Positions 12,030 through 24,317 are shown, counted from the first letter of the stretch. The stretch is 64,000 nt of DNA from Edolisoma coerulescens (GCA_013397115.1 VWZW01000470.1:1195318-1259317), one strand, 5' to 3'. The notes: generated by a model not told the origin, from the letters alone. Program-made: numbers and translations.

Positions 12030-13686
12030 GAGAGGCATTTCTGCAGATGGAATTTCAGAGAGGTAGGCTGGAATGCAGAGAAACTGACCAAAACTGTTCC
12101 AGGTGGTGTGACTAGGAAAAAGACCTTGTGTCAATAGTGATGAAACCACATGAAAAGTACAAAGAAAAGTGAGTTTTGGACCAATAGAAGATGGGGAGGG
12201 AGGAGCAGCACAAATAATTCTCACATTTTCAAAACAACGAGATCTTCAGCAGACCTTATTTTCAGGAGGCAAGAAAAAATTTGAAAAGGAGATATATTGA
12301 AAAGACTCCTAAGTTTAATATCCCAGCAATAAACATCTCAAATCTGATTTAAGCTTTGTCCACTGGGGTGTTTATGTTTGTCCTTCTTACAATTTCCCTT
12401 TTAAAGTCTAGAGGACAGAGGAAAACGCAGAATCAATAAGCATACAATGGTGTCTTTTTATTGGTCTCTGTTTCAGTGTTTGATTGAATTACAGGAAAAA
12501 GAAAAGGTGTTTGTTAGGATAGTCTAACACATTCTTCTTTTTAATAATATTTCGAAGCTAGGGCAGTGTGATTAGGTATTCTCTTTGTCCTGTGGCTCTC
12601 TGGAATGAAGAGTCTGGGCTCCAGGGTACATTTTCCTCCACTTACAGTAGAAGAACCCACATCAAGTTCATTTTTTATGACTTCCATAATCATGTGTGGA
12701 TTGTCACAGTGTGGGAGCTGGAGTTAATTTTAACTGAATTGTGGCCTAGAAAATATAGTTGCTTAATAAGCCTGAAATATACATCAGATCAGAATTTCCA
12801 TTTCCAAAATTTGGAATGAGTTACTCATCTGTGAAGCTGACAACAGCTTCCATGTTTAAGTGCTAAACAGCTTTTATTGAGCCAACTTTTAGAAGGTGCT
12901 AATATCTAGATCCACATGTCTTCTATGTTTGCAATGGCAAATACTCAAAAAGAAGCATAATTTGGCTCAAAATGAGTTGATATAACAAAAAAGTTCACAT
13001 TCTTCCTATGTCACTGCTGCCTGAAACAGATATAGAGGCAATTTATTCAGAATAAATTATTGCCAGCCTTAGCTAAAATAACTTGCTCTGTGAAGCTTCC
13101 TTATGTATGTAACCAAGGCGAGCTGTCTGGTTACATCTGTTTTTGCACATCTTTCAGATGTATCACATACAAATCCACCGTTTGGGGATATTGTGTCATC
13201 AGTGACACAGTCTAGGGAACTCTGAGTTCATAAACCAAAGAACAGACTACATCCATCCATATATGTAGTTTTTTCATCTGTGTCAGATGCAATATTGATA
13301 ATATTCTTCATTGTAATATTTAATGACAATCTTAATCTAATAATTGATGGCAGTATAATTTAATATATGACGTTACTTATACACAGGAGGTTGGAAAATG
13401 TTCTGCATTTTGCTTAACTGTTTAAGGACACCTTGAGAAGGAAGAAGCAAGTGAAATTGCTTGTGAAATAATGAAGAATATGGATTGGTCACTAGAATTG
13501 TAATATGATATTACACATACTTGAATGTGCTATTTAGGGGCAGATGAAGGAAATCCAGAGAATCTGGACTGAAGTTCCTTTGCTTTTTGCTCATTTATCA
13601 GTCCACTGGTTTTCTTTGTGGCACAAATGCACCTATCTGCTTCACTCTCCCATTCCTCAGGAACATGTCCTCTCCTTAAGTAACTC
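12030..13686. other. Unique non-coding sequence, no gene seen
   Basis: AT-rich, with no repeat family, no RNA gene and no convincing exon. The part between 12840 and 13510 is especially AT-rich. Confidence 0.55.
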
Positions 13687-13714
13687 AGTCGTGGTTTAAC
13701 CCCAGTTGTCAACC
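13687..13714. mobile_element. Short LTR-end relic
   Basis: GTCGTGGTTTAACCCCAG at 13689-13706 is the terminal motif of the same group of bird ERV LTRs as at 23742. The match fades after about 25 bp. None of the expected downstream LTR signals (poly(A) signal, TATA box) follow at the usual distances. It is probably a truncated or very old LTR end, although a chance match over so short a span cannot be ruled out. Confidence 0.4.
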
Positions 13715-16019
13715 GAGCTTCTCTTGTGCCTCACAACTAGGCAACCCCACTGCAAGACGTCCAAAGTGACCTTTTTTGTCTTGCCTGCTCTGTTCCTCCT
13801 CTGACAAACATGGAGGGTGATGCACCCAGGTTTGTTTGTGCAGGAAGAGGAGAAGATAAGAGGAAGATTGGGATCTCCAAGCTCTCCATAGAGGGTAATA
13901 ATAAGCTTTGTGCCACTCTCTTTTTTTCTTTTCTTTTTTTCCAGAAGGTAGCTTGGCTAGAAAGCTGTCCAAAGTGCACTAAAGGGCCAGGGATAGAAAG
14001 AGCTATGTTTTTTCTCTTTTCAGGTAGCCAGCTGCATCTTTGCTCACATTCTGTCTCGTTTTGGAACAACACAAGCTGGGGTGTTTCCCTTTCTTGTCTG
14101 TGTTGCCCATGTTCTTGTGTATCAGTTACACCAATGTCAGGCCAGCAGTCTGCTTCCAGGATGGGGCATCTTGCAGAGCGTGGGCTGCAAGGCTGTGTGG
14201 GTGTTTCGAGTAATAAGTGTGTGCCTTCTTCCTTTCTGAGACTCTATCACATACCTCTGACAGAGGCAGAAAAAATTGTATCAGTCATCAAATCTTTGCT
14301 CTTTTGGAAACATCAGGCTTTTCAGATGTGGCCTTCAGCTGAGCCCACATGTGTTAGAGTCGGGGAATGCAACCGAGACATTCCTGGTGCATGCTGATGT
14401 AAATACTTGGTGAATGGGGTCTGGAGATTTTCAAGGCTTGTTTGCAAGACAGACCACAGCAGAGCAGTTTCCAGCAGGCAAGGTGTAGACTTTCAAAGTC
14501 TTAGGTCACAGAGTCCAAAAGTGACACCTTGTGTTTCTGTACTGTGCTTTACTAGATGAAACATGATCTCGGATTCATCCTCAGCAGATGTACACTGCCA
14601 GTGCTGGCTTTTGTAAGGAGACTGTTACTCAATGAATTTTCTATGTTTTATCAGAGCAGAACTGTGGGAAACATTACATGAAAGTAATGCATCATATAAA
14701 AGGTATTAAAAAGGTGAAAAATATACCTTTGGGAATTGTCTCATAATTTTATTATCCAAACCTCAAGAATTTGCCAAACGGTGCTGGAAGTCTCAGAGGA
14801 CTGGCTAGCTCACAAAATTTCTGCTGCTTTGCTAAGGAAAATAGGGCAAGTGCACATTTTAATTCTGAGCACTTTGTTGCTTCTGTTTCTACTCTGTAGC
14901 TGAGCGAAGTGCGAAGTGCAGAGGTATATGAAAATGAGACTGAAGAAGAAAAGGAACCACTTTTCTAAACATCTTGGAACTTGGCCAGGTCTTTTTGGTG
15001 ATGTAAATTGGGAAAGCTGTTGGCAAGCTAAGGAGCTGGTTTAGATTACACCCCATGAGAATCTGGCACGGAGCATTTGACAGGTTTTGGGGATTTAGAT
15101 TTTCAGGAGACACAATATAAGGCTTTTATTTAAATACTCAGGTGCAAATATAACCTGAGCTCTTCTTATGTGTCTGAAAATATCTCTTTATCAGCAGGCT
15201 CAGAGAATTAACACACAAGTTAGCCGGAGGTCCTCCCTTATCAACATTATAGCATCACTTTTGCATAGTCACGCCTATCATAGTTGTTCAATGACTGCCC
15301 CCATAGCCCCCTTTTTAAGCTAAATTCAGCTATAACTGACTAATTAAGCAACTTTGAGATGTATTTCAGAACCTATTGACTAAAAAGTTATATTCTTTCA
15401 AAGCTGAAAGTGTTGCCTTAGGGGAATTAAGTCAGCCCTTTAAATTTTTTAGTAGCACAGCTTTCTGCTTAATAGGTTTTGAAATATGTCTCAAACTCAC
15501 TTAATTAGTTATAGTGTATTTTAGCCCTGCAAAGTGGTTGGCTTTCTCCAGGCATGGACACCAACTAGCAAGGCTTGCTGCAGGCGTGGCCACTCGCACA
15601 CCAGTGCTGCTGCAGGTGCAGCGAGGCAGATGAAGGTGGAGTGCGAGAAGCTGGGTGTCACTCATGGGGACAGGGTGCCGGGGACCGACCTGCTGCTTGA
15701 GGCACCTTGTGCAAGGGTTCACTTGCTGGTGTCTCAAGGCCCCTTGGCTGTCCTGACTGGCTTGCCATCAGCAATGATGGGAGCCGAGGCAGTGCTGATG
15801 AGATTCTGTTGCTGCAGAGGGTGTCAAAGGTAATTTTTGGTTTTGTGGGATATTCTGCCTGAGAAATGTGCAAGACCTCTGAAGGTCCTGTATGATTTCT
15901 AACAGCCCTGAACAGATCCCCTCAAGTATGATAGGACAGCTTGTGTAGCCAGACACAGATGTTTAGGCAACTTAATTTTTTCTGATGTGCCTGTACAGAC
16001 CTAAAATCCTAAATTTCCC
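13715..16019. other. Non-coding sequence with one long unexplained open frame
   Basis: An open frame of 195 codons on + runs from 13810 to 14397 without resemblance to any family I know. It crosses a strong pyrimidine tract ending in CCAG at 13945, a good splice-acceptor shape. A second strand-opposite frame (13737-14072) overlaps it. The rest, 14400-16019, is ordinary AT-rich DNA. A GC-richer part at about 15540-15830 has short frames on both strands and ends in AAAG|GTAATT. Confidence 0.45.
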
Positions 16020-16130
16020 TAAATTTAGTTGTGTTTTTTCTTTTTGTTTGTTTGGGTCTTTTTGGTGGTGTTTTTTTTTTGTTTGTTTGTTTTTTTTGGT
16101 TTTTTGTTTGTTTGTTTGTTTTAAATTTAG
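16020..16130 (-). repeat. A-rich insert (T/G on +) between 9-bp direct repeats
   Basis: A 93-bp tract made almost only of T and G on + (16029-16121), with GTTT units, lies between two exact copies of TAAATTTAG (16020-16028 and 16122-16130). Read on the minus strand it is an A-rich tail with AAAC units. The arrangement looks like a poly(A)-like retrotransposed piece with a target-site duplication. A microsatellite that happens to sit between short AT-rich repeats is the alternative. Confidence 0.65.
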
Positions 16131-19100
16131 AGCTGAATCTTCTGTGGCATGCCTGCACTGTGGTGTGCCTAAGCACGCTGAGCTCCTTCAGCCATCCCAG
16201 CCTCAGGAAAGGGCTCTGCCTGTGCCTGGTCTGCATAGCAGGGCAGCAGGGAGAGTCCTGCTGCTTCTGGGCTTGTAAATCTTCCCTCCTTCCAGGCAAC
16301 AGCAAAGGTGCTCTGCTAGGCTCCTGATCACTTCTCTGTGCTCGCTGGCCTGAACCCGTGGTGGTGTTCTCCTTCACCTTCACAGAGGAGAGCATTTGGA
16401 CCAATATTAATGAGCTGCATGCTTAATTACCTGTATCTGCTACTTGAAACATTCCGCTTTTACACTAGAAAGGTAAATTTATATGATTCAGCAGCATCCT
16501 CTGCCACAAAAACTACTTAGAACAAATGTCTATAGGTATCACAGTGCTCTTCAAAATCAGGTATTGCTCTCTCTGCTGTTATCAGCACAGATAATTTGTT
16601 AGTATTCACATTAGCCAGTTCTCTCACTGAAGTCTATTATTAGTCAATAACATGCTCATTTTCTAATATAGCATATACAAACTTAACCTGTCTACTAGAT
16701 TTATGGGTGCTATTTTTTTTTCCCAAGTGTTGTCTACTGTCTACTGCCTTTTTTTTCCGTGCTATTTTTTCTTTCTAAAACCACACAGAGACATATTTTG
16801 AGAAAGAACTTGACTAACAGCTGTTTGACCTGCCAGGCTGGAAGTCTTTTTTAACGGTTCTATGCTGCCAGGCTGAAACTGTACAAAAAGCACATGAGCT
16901 CAGATGATTTCTTCTGAGTATTGACACTAAGGTTTTTTTAAAAGAATTTTAAAGTTACCTTCTGAACCTAGGGCTAAAGCAGGAACATAATTGATCTGGG
17001 AACTTGCCAGAAATTATTGTCTCTTCTGTCATTGATTCTGTTATTTTTTCTCTCCCAAAGTTCTTTATTATATTTTTGAGTGTTTTTGTAGCAAATCTGT
17101 TTATGATTGTCGAGGTCCTGTGCATCTACTGTGATACAAGGAATACTTCAAGTAAAACAAAAATTATTCTAAACGTCCCTTCAAAGTTAAGCAAAGCCTG
17201 CTGTAAATAATTCCAGATAATTTCAGTGCTCAGCAGTTTTTGAGCTCTTTAGAATGTATGCAGAGCCATAGCAAGAGAGGAAGGCAACTTCCCCCACCCC
17301 CATTAATAAGGGAAAATGAGCTTAAAGTAAGATAAATTTCACAAAGTTATTATTTCAGTTGCCCAAAATTAAACAAATACCAGTCTAATAATTATAACTG
17401 GAGCAAAGCCAACGTTAACAAAAATTATATAGTAGTATGCAAACCTCACTCAATTCTGAAAGCTGTAATTGGTCATGATGATGAAGTCAGATAAAAACCC
17501 CATTCCTTGTGTTATGAAGACTTGATAGAGGAGTAGGTAGGAAGTTACAGATGAGTAAGGTGGTGACTGACCCATTGACAGAGTGGACTGGTGTGCCTGT
17601 GCTAGGACATATTTAAATCTGAGCAGGCCTGGGGTATTCCCAGATATAGGCTGCCTCTGATCTGGGATACAGATTATGTGCTACAGCTATCATTCCTTAT
17701 AAGTCTGACCCCTGAGCAGAGCTGCCTGAATTACGTGCCAGGACTGGTTTTGTCTGACGTTTTTCTGCTTGCAGCTTATCCACAAATGGCTTTGAGATTT
17801 GTTTAGATTTGTTAACATTTTTGTGGGCATAAATAAACTGTTAATGAAAGAATTAGCTGGTATGATAAGGTGATGGAATGTATTTATGGCATAGCAATAG
17901 TCTTGGAACTCCAGTGATACTGTCCCCACTCCATAACTGGACAGCCTGCAGTTCACACGCCGTGGCCTGTTCAGAGCATTCAGAAATATTTGTTACTGCT
18001 TGGTAACAAAGTAATCAGTTACAGGGCTAATTATGTTATAGACACTTGTTCTAACCAATATTTGTGAGGTTTTTGTTTTCCATTACTGATCCCACAGCTC
18101 TCGATGTTGTGCCAGACTGTGGGGACACCAGTGAGACAAGACACTGGGCCTGGACTGCATTTCAAAAAGTTTCTTTTCCTTTCTCTGCTTTTTGCAAAAG
18201 CAACCCACTTATGAGAAGATACTAGTCGTCACAGAAACAGAGACAATAAAGGCAGAGTTGGGTGTTCCATATAGCTCTAGGAAGAAGTAGTATTTATGGG
18301 TGGAAACCTTTACTATTTTAGAACATCTGCAAAGGCCTACCAGGTCTTTGTTTTCTTTGGCCAGAGGCTGGCAGTCACAGAATATTAGGAAGAACTGAAT
18401 TAACTATTCCAAGTTAGAACATACTGAACATTGACCTTTTGCTATTTTTTTTTTCCTCAGAAAGCATATTTTCAGCAAGAAATGAGCCTTGTTTATTTGT
18501 TTGTTCTTAGAAAAAAAGGATTGGTAATATTTAATTTTACCAAAATTTCCCCCCTTTGCTTTCAGGTTTGCTTAGGAAAACAACTTTTCCGTAAATTTTT
18601 AGTTCCTTTCATAACTTACCTTGAACAAACAATACCCTTTTCTTACTTATGCTAATAAGTGAAATTCAGTTCTAATGAGGAAAAGCAGTATTTGTGCTGC
18701 AGAGCAAAATTTTAATCTTTAAAGTGATCTAGAAAGTCCAGTAAAATCAAATTGACTCCCTTTTGTTAATGAATCCTTTCAAATTTGCAGATCAGTTAAC
18801 ACGTGCAAATAGTTCGCTGGAATGTTTTGACTTATGATTTCTTCTGCCTGGTCTATGCAGTATGTTAGCATACTTCTTTATCTATTGGTTGCTGAATTAA
18901 TGATCCAAAACATGAGTTGCATTTTGTAAACATGACTGGGAGGGTTTTTTTAAAGTTTTGTCAAAGAGTGTTCAGGGGCACAAAAGTATGTTCAGACTGA
19001 CTTGATCTTGTCTCACTTCCTTGGAAGCAGTACAGTGGGAAGCCAGGCTATCAATGCAATCTTTCCTCTCTACCTCTTTACAGGAACTGTAGGGAGTGGA

Positions 19101-20564
19101 ATTACAGCTACCCCACCACAAACAAACTGCTTGCCCTGAGTTGATGCACATGTACCCAGTATTTGGCTTCAGCATAACATATCTTGCTGTTGTTTATCTT
19201 GTTGAGATAACAGTGTATTTTTTGGAGGTTGGTCGTAATAATTAAACACCACAGCAAAATACAGATGTGGCAAAACTCATGTTGCCTTGTTGTGGGATGC
19301 CCTGTATGTTCTTCCCAGTTTGTCAAATTCTCCTGCAGCCCACCAGTGCAGGGGTTTCTCTGGCTCCACCAGCCTATCCTCTGGTCTCAAGGCTTTTTCC
19401 CCAGCACACCTCCAGGTCTAGATCATAAACAGCATGAGTATTTGCCTACTTATGCTTTTAATGACCTTGTTATTACCCTACCACAAGTCCAATATAAATA
19501 AACATAATTAATTGTCTTTTACCTTTATATGTCTGAATGATGTGTCAGGTTTTCCTTTTCTTTTCCAGAAAAAGGAAAAAGTGTGTACCAATATTATGAG
19601 ACAGTACTAAATGGCTGAAGTAGACATAATTAGGAGCTGGGAACCTCTTTTGACTAATTATAGCACCCAGCACTTCACTTGCATTTAACTTCCTCAAATC
19701 TAGCCCAGACCATTGGTAACAAAAAGCCTGCAATAGTGACCTGCCAGTGGTATGGAGTGTAAAATAAGTGGGCTGTTCCTTGTCCCTGTTCCTCCTAATG
19801 GACGTATGTTGATACAAACACCCCTGCCATCCTCTCTGGCACCCTCAGCCAGGGCACTGCCAGCCATAAGGGGTGGTGACTCTCCTGATCTCCCCTTCCC
19901 CCCTCCAGTCTGATTGCTCCTCTGTAGCCTTATGGCTGAGTCCTAGGTTATGAGAAGCTCTTCCAGTGTGGGCTTCAGCCCCAGAAGTGATTTTGCAGAG
20001 GGCCAAAACGAACCACATGTTGGATGCACTGAATGCAGTCCCCAGTCAGTATGATGCCTAAGGGTATGCCTGGTTTTCAATAAAGTTGTCCAGCAGACAT
20101 CAAATGGAGCTCGCTCTTTAGTACTGTGCTGCTTTCAAGCTGGGAGGAGCAGTTTTAAGAAGTAGACAACTCAATTATCCAGGGATAGAGATTTTTGTTT
20201 GTTCTTGTGGGGTTTTTTTCTCCTTTTTGCAAAAGGAGTAAGTAAATATCTTATTTATTTGGAAAGATAATACTCTGGTTAGGTAATCTGTTGTTTTGAA
20301 GGATCTTGCTTTTATTAAGGAAAACAGTATCTGTATCTAGCCAGCTTAGCTATTTTCAGGACACTTATCTCTGCAGTGTCTGAGAGCCAACCATGATCAT
20401 TAAGGGAAATGCTAACATGTTTAAATCCTAAATGAGAACCGCATTATGGGATAAGTTCAATTTCATGTCATAGTGGGAAAACTAGAGCCTTGCTGAAGAT
20501 GAGCTGAGCATTGAATACAAGCTGTATTTTGTATGCTGGGATTTTTTTTCCCCTTTTAACTTAC
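16131..20564. other. Unique non-coding sequence, no gene seen
   Basis: The part at 16391-16500 has dense homeodomain-like sites (AATATTAATGAG, CTTAATTACC) and looks more regulatory than its surroundings. Otherwise this is ordinary AT-rich DNA. Frames of 60-90 codons on both strands have no recognisable features. Confidence 0.5.
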
Positions 20565-20741
20565 TGTTTATTAGAGACTTTAGATCTTGATGGGTTATAA
20601 AGCTTGAGGAGGGGGAAAAATGCTATAATAAACCCAAGCAGCATCAGTAGATTGGAGAGCAGGAACCACCTGCCACTCCATGAGCTGCAGCCGATGAAGG
20701 ATACAGAAAGAATGATTGACACCAGCATACAAACACACGCC
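20565..20741 (-). other. Candidate exon (low confidence)
   Basis: On the minus strand an AG acceptor (CTAGTCAG) precedes 177 bp that are open in one frame and end at a consensus donor, GTAAGTT. If spliced this way the exon starts with the last base of a codon and ends with two bases of the next, so it would be symmetric (177 = 59 x 3). The translation is strongly hydrophobic, with two possible membrane spans separated by a short GCSSWSGRW loop, then a basic tail (KLYNPSRSK). I do not recognise a family. Hydrophobic translations are common in T-rich frames, so chance is a real possibility. Confidence 0.15.
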
Positions 20742-23736
20742 CTGACTAGACACAGCAATATAGCTCAATAGCAGCGTTATATCCTGTGATGAGATGAAAG
20801 AATACAGGCTTTAAAAGTAAAACACTTTGGAACATAAACTCCCCATATATTGGAGCGAGTCCCTGAGGAGCAGCAGTGAGGCCCGTGCCCCTCCTTTGCT
20901 CCTGCTCACTACAGATCCTGCTCCACAAGCAGCAGGCAGGTTCAAACAAGGTCAGAGTGTCTGGCTTCTTGGCAGGAGCTGTCCTTTCTGCAAACTTAAT
21001 AAATGGAGTCCAGGTGCAGGAGATATTCTTTGCAAATATGTCGTCCATAACGTGTTCCATTGCCGGGGCTGGAGCTCCCAGGTTGTATTAGTCCCCTGCT
21101 GATCAGAAAAGGGTTTGACAATGACCAGTTGCCAAGAGAAGAAACTTAATCAAATTAGAATGCATAAAATTTCCAAAAAACATACTAAGAATTCTGAGCT
21201 GCATGCAGCTGCCTGAGCAGAGGTCTTGAACACCCTGCCCATAGGCTGGAGTTTTATTTCTTTGTGGGCCATATGGCACATGAAGCCTGGAAACATGCTT
21301 ACTTTAGTAATAAAATGCTGCTCACCCACCTGGCTACAAAGCTAACCTTTAAAAGCAAGATAAGCATAACAGATAAAGAGTTCTCTTCCTTATGTGAAAT
21401 GACACCTCTGGGAAAAAAGAATTCCTTCCCACTTTTCCCTCCTTTGCACTGCACTACATTGGGATGTTCACTCTGAAGCCTAGGAATGATACTAATCTCT
21501 GCACACAAATTTCTGTCAAAATGACCAGTTTTTGCCAAATGAACTAGGAAACAAGAAAGAAATATAAGACTGGAAGAGATTTCTTCACAAACAAATGCAG
21601 TTTCCTGCTGTCACTAGTAATAATCTTATGATAATATGACCAGTCAAGCCTAGTTTTAGTTGAGAAAAAAATGAAAGTGCTGAAGGAAAACATGGGGGTA
21701 GCTCATGGGAAGGAAATTCAGAATCAAGAAAGTCAGGGCTGGAAGAAAAACAAGCAAGGGAAAAGGGAGGGGAAGAAAAAAAAATAGCGAAACAGTGGGA
21801 GAAAGTAAGGGGGTACTAAGAAAAATGGGAACAAGTAACCAAAATACTTCAGAGGCATACTTTCCTGCTGATGGTAATCAGTACAAATTGAATGGCTGCT
21901 GACAGCTCTGAGCCTTGTTATTGAATATGAGACACATGCCAGTTCTGATTGTAGTGTAGCTTCCTCTGTAATGTCACTGCTGTTGTGTAACAGGTAACAA
22001 ATTTTCTTTTGATGGTGTTTGTTTCCTGGGAGCACGTGAGTTTTACTTGGGGAGTTACAAAAATGTGGTGTTTTATCTTGAGTTTTACTGAAAGCAGTCT
22101 TTACCTGTACATTTGGAGACACAATTAGTGTATTTGCACAGTTAGTGCTACACATGCAGGCTGTGTCTAGTTATGGACCACAAGTCCATAAGAGCATTTT
22201 TTCTCTTCCTGACTGGAAGAATCATGCAGCTAGTTAGTGTGGGTCAAATTCTGAATTGTAGCATGCTGTGTTACTTCATCTCTGCATTGTTCGGTCAAAG
22301 ACACAAGAACCCACCATAGGATTTAGATGTCTACCCCACTCTATATTCAATTGAGACATTTTCTAGATAGAGTTTAACTAGATTTTCATACTGGTTGCAG
22401 CTTAAATCAAACTTCATTATTGGCTCGTTGAAATGGCAAATACATGGAAAGTTGTGAGTGACTTTGGATGGGATAAATGAACCTAATAAATTACTCATCC
22501 AGCTGTGTTATGAAAACAATTTTTTCTGGAATGTTTGCTTTCAACTTGCCAAGCAATGCCCCAGCTTTCTATGGTTTTGCAGCAATTTTGAGCAGAGCCT
22601 GGCAACAATACCTAACTACTGTTAGCTTTGTCCTACGCAGAGTGTCTGGTAAGCTGGCCCCAGCAAGCTGACTTTCCTTTGCAAATTGGTCAGGACTTAA
22701 AACTGTCTCCTGTCACTGCCCCTCATTTCACATTAACCTTAACTGATGCCCAGAAGGACCTAACTGCAGGGCACTGGAAACAAATGTACCAGAAATCCAT
22801 CTTTCCACAGTTTTACCACCAGGCATTAGATATATCAGAGATCATTCTATTTAATTTATGAGGTGTGAGAATCAAATAACCTATATAAAAATTTATGTTG
22901 TGTCTCTAGATGTCCAATCGAGATTGAAATATGTCTGGTTAACTTCCAAATAAATTGACTCCTCTAGAGTTTTCACTGAATTTTTCTCCCAGGCTAGAGT
23001 ATGATTGAGTTTTATAGGTTTAATGTTGTGAAGTAGCACCTTAGAGAGAGTAGAGTTGAGACATTTGCCCAACCATAGGCGTATGCTATTGTTTCAGTAC
23101 CAGTGAGGGGGACTCACTTTAGAGGGAGTTTATGACTCTGCTTTGTCTGTAATTACTGATTAAAATGGTACTATAGCAATATTTGAAGAGAGTCAAGCCC
23201 TACTGAGGGATAGAGCCAGTGTTGTGGGAAATATTTCTGGATGAACCCATGGTTCTCAGCCAGCAGAAATTCAGCTGTCGTCTTCAGGTTAACTGGGACT
23301 GGAGAAAAGGAAAGGTGATTACACTTTTGAGTCACATTCTCCCTGAGAGGTGAATATGGAATGCTGACACTTGTGAGTCCATCCGGCCCAAGACCCTCTT
23401 CTCTAGAGCATAAGCAAAACATCTATGAAAACAAATTCAGGCACCCTCCTGCAGTGTGACACTCACAGAGTGAGCAAGCTGCTGGGACACATGCCAAGAA
23501 ATTTTGGTGGAATCTATGGGTCTTTCCTTGTGGCTGGGGTTGGTGCATCAGAATGTGCCAGGCTTTCATTCCCCTCACCTGCAGTGCAGGTGGTGGAGCT
23601 GAATATGGGATAACTTTGTCCATCCTGGAGATGCAGGCATACAAATAGTCCTTCTGGATATGGGTGTATGTTCCCCCTTTGGTGCCTCTATGTTGATGCT
23701 ATATCACCTTGAAATGTAGGTGATGGCTCTAGTTAA
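20742..23736. other. Unique non-coding sequence, no gene seen
   Basis: A GC-richer part at about 20850-21090 has open frames on both strands but no family resemblance. A purine-rich run is at about 21660-21830. Nothing else was recognised. Confidence 0.55.
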
Positions 23737-23741
23737 GGGTG
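23737..23741 (+). repeat. Target-site duplication, left copy
   Basis: GGGTG directly abuts the LTR end at 23742 and is identical to 24313-24317. Five bases is the duplication size known for ERVL-type integrases. Confidence 0.85.
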
Positions 23742-23874
23742 TGTCATGGTTTAACCCCAGCCAGCAAACAAATGCCGGGTCCACACGGCCATGTGCTCAC
23801 TCCCCCACCAGTGGAACTGGGGAGAGAATCAAAAGACTAAAGGCCCAAAAACTTGTGGGTTGAGATAAAGACAG

Positions 23875-23880
23875 TTTAAT
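23875..23880 (-). promoter_or_regulatory. LTR poly(A) signal
   Basis: The minus strand reads ATTAAA, about 150 bp downstream of the TATA box of the same LTR. This is the expected position for the signal that ends retroviral transcripts. Confidence 0.6.
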
Positions 23881-24025
23881 AGATAAAGCAAAAGCTGTGC
23901 ACGTAAGCAAAGCAAAACAAGGTTCAGTCAACTCCAGGAAAGCAGGGCTCCAGCACGTGCAATGGTTATTTGGAAGACAAGTGTCGTAAGTCCAAACATC
24001 CCCCTGTTTCTCCTTTTTCCCCTTA

Positions 24026-24034
24026 CTTTATATA
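24026..24034 (-). promoter_or_regulatory. LTR TATA box
   Basis: The minus strand reads TATATAAAG, preceded by a CRE-like TGACATCA (minus strand, about 24042-24049). This is a normal U3 core promoter. It points leftward and could start antisense or lncRNA transcripts toward lower coordinates. Confidence 0.65.
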
Positions 24035-24312
24035 CTGAGAATGATGTCATGTGATATGGAATATCCCTTCGGTTGGTTGGTTGGTGTCAGCTCTCCAGTT
24101 TGTGTCTTCTCCCAACCTCCCATGCACCTCCAGCCTCCTTGCCAACATGTCTGTATGAAAAGCAGAAAAGGCCTTGTCTCTGTGCGAGCCCTGCTCAGCA
24201 ATAACAACAACATCTCTGTATTATCAACTCTGTGCGCAGCACAAATGCAAAACACAGCCCCATGCTAGGTACTGTGACAAAAATTGACTCTACTCCAGCC
24301 AAAGCCAGCACA

Positions 24313-24317
24313 GGGTG
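24313..24317 (+). repeat. Target-site duplication, right copy
   Basis: GGGTG follows the LTR end at 24312 and matches 23737-23741 exactly. Confidence 0.85.

Larger units (their letters stand above)
23742..24312 (-). mobile_element. Solo LTR of an avian endogenous retrovirus (ERVL-like)
   Basis: This is a complete 571-bp LTR on the minus strand. It begins TGTGCTGGCTTTGGCTGG at 24312 and ends GGGGTTAAACCATGACA at 23742. In transcriptional order it has U3, a TATA box (24034-24026), a poly(A) signal (ATTAAA, 23880-23875) and U5 with the phrase complementary to GGGTTGAGATAAAG, which marks this LTR family in birds. Exact 5-bp duplications GGGTG flank both ends. No primer-binding site or gag-pol-env follows, so the provirus has been reduced to one LTR by recombination. 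The intact ends and perfect duplication point to an insertion younger than most others in the window. The exact subfamily is not certain. Confidence 0.93.

Noticed and set aside
18370..18420. TCACAGAATATTAGGAAGAAC, faintly like a minus-strand CR1 end
   Set aside because: The diagnostic repeat CATAGAAT is absent and similarity does not extend into the CR1 3' UTR.
24069..24082. GGTT tandem units
   Set aside because: They are part of the solo LTR and too short to call a separate microsatellite.
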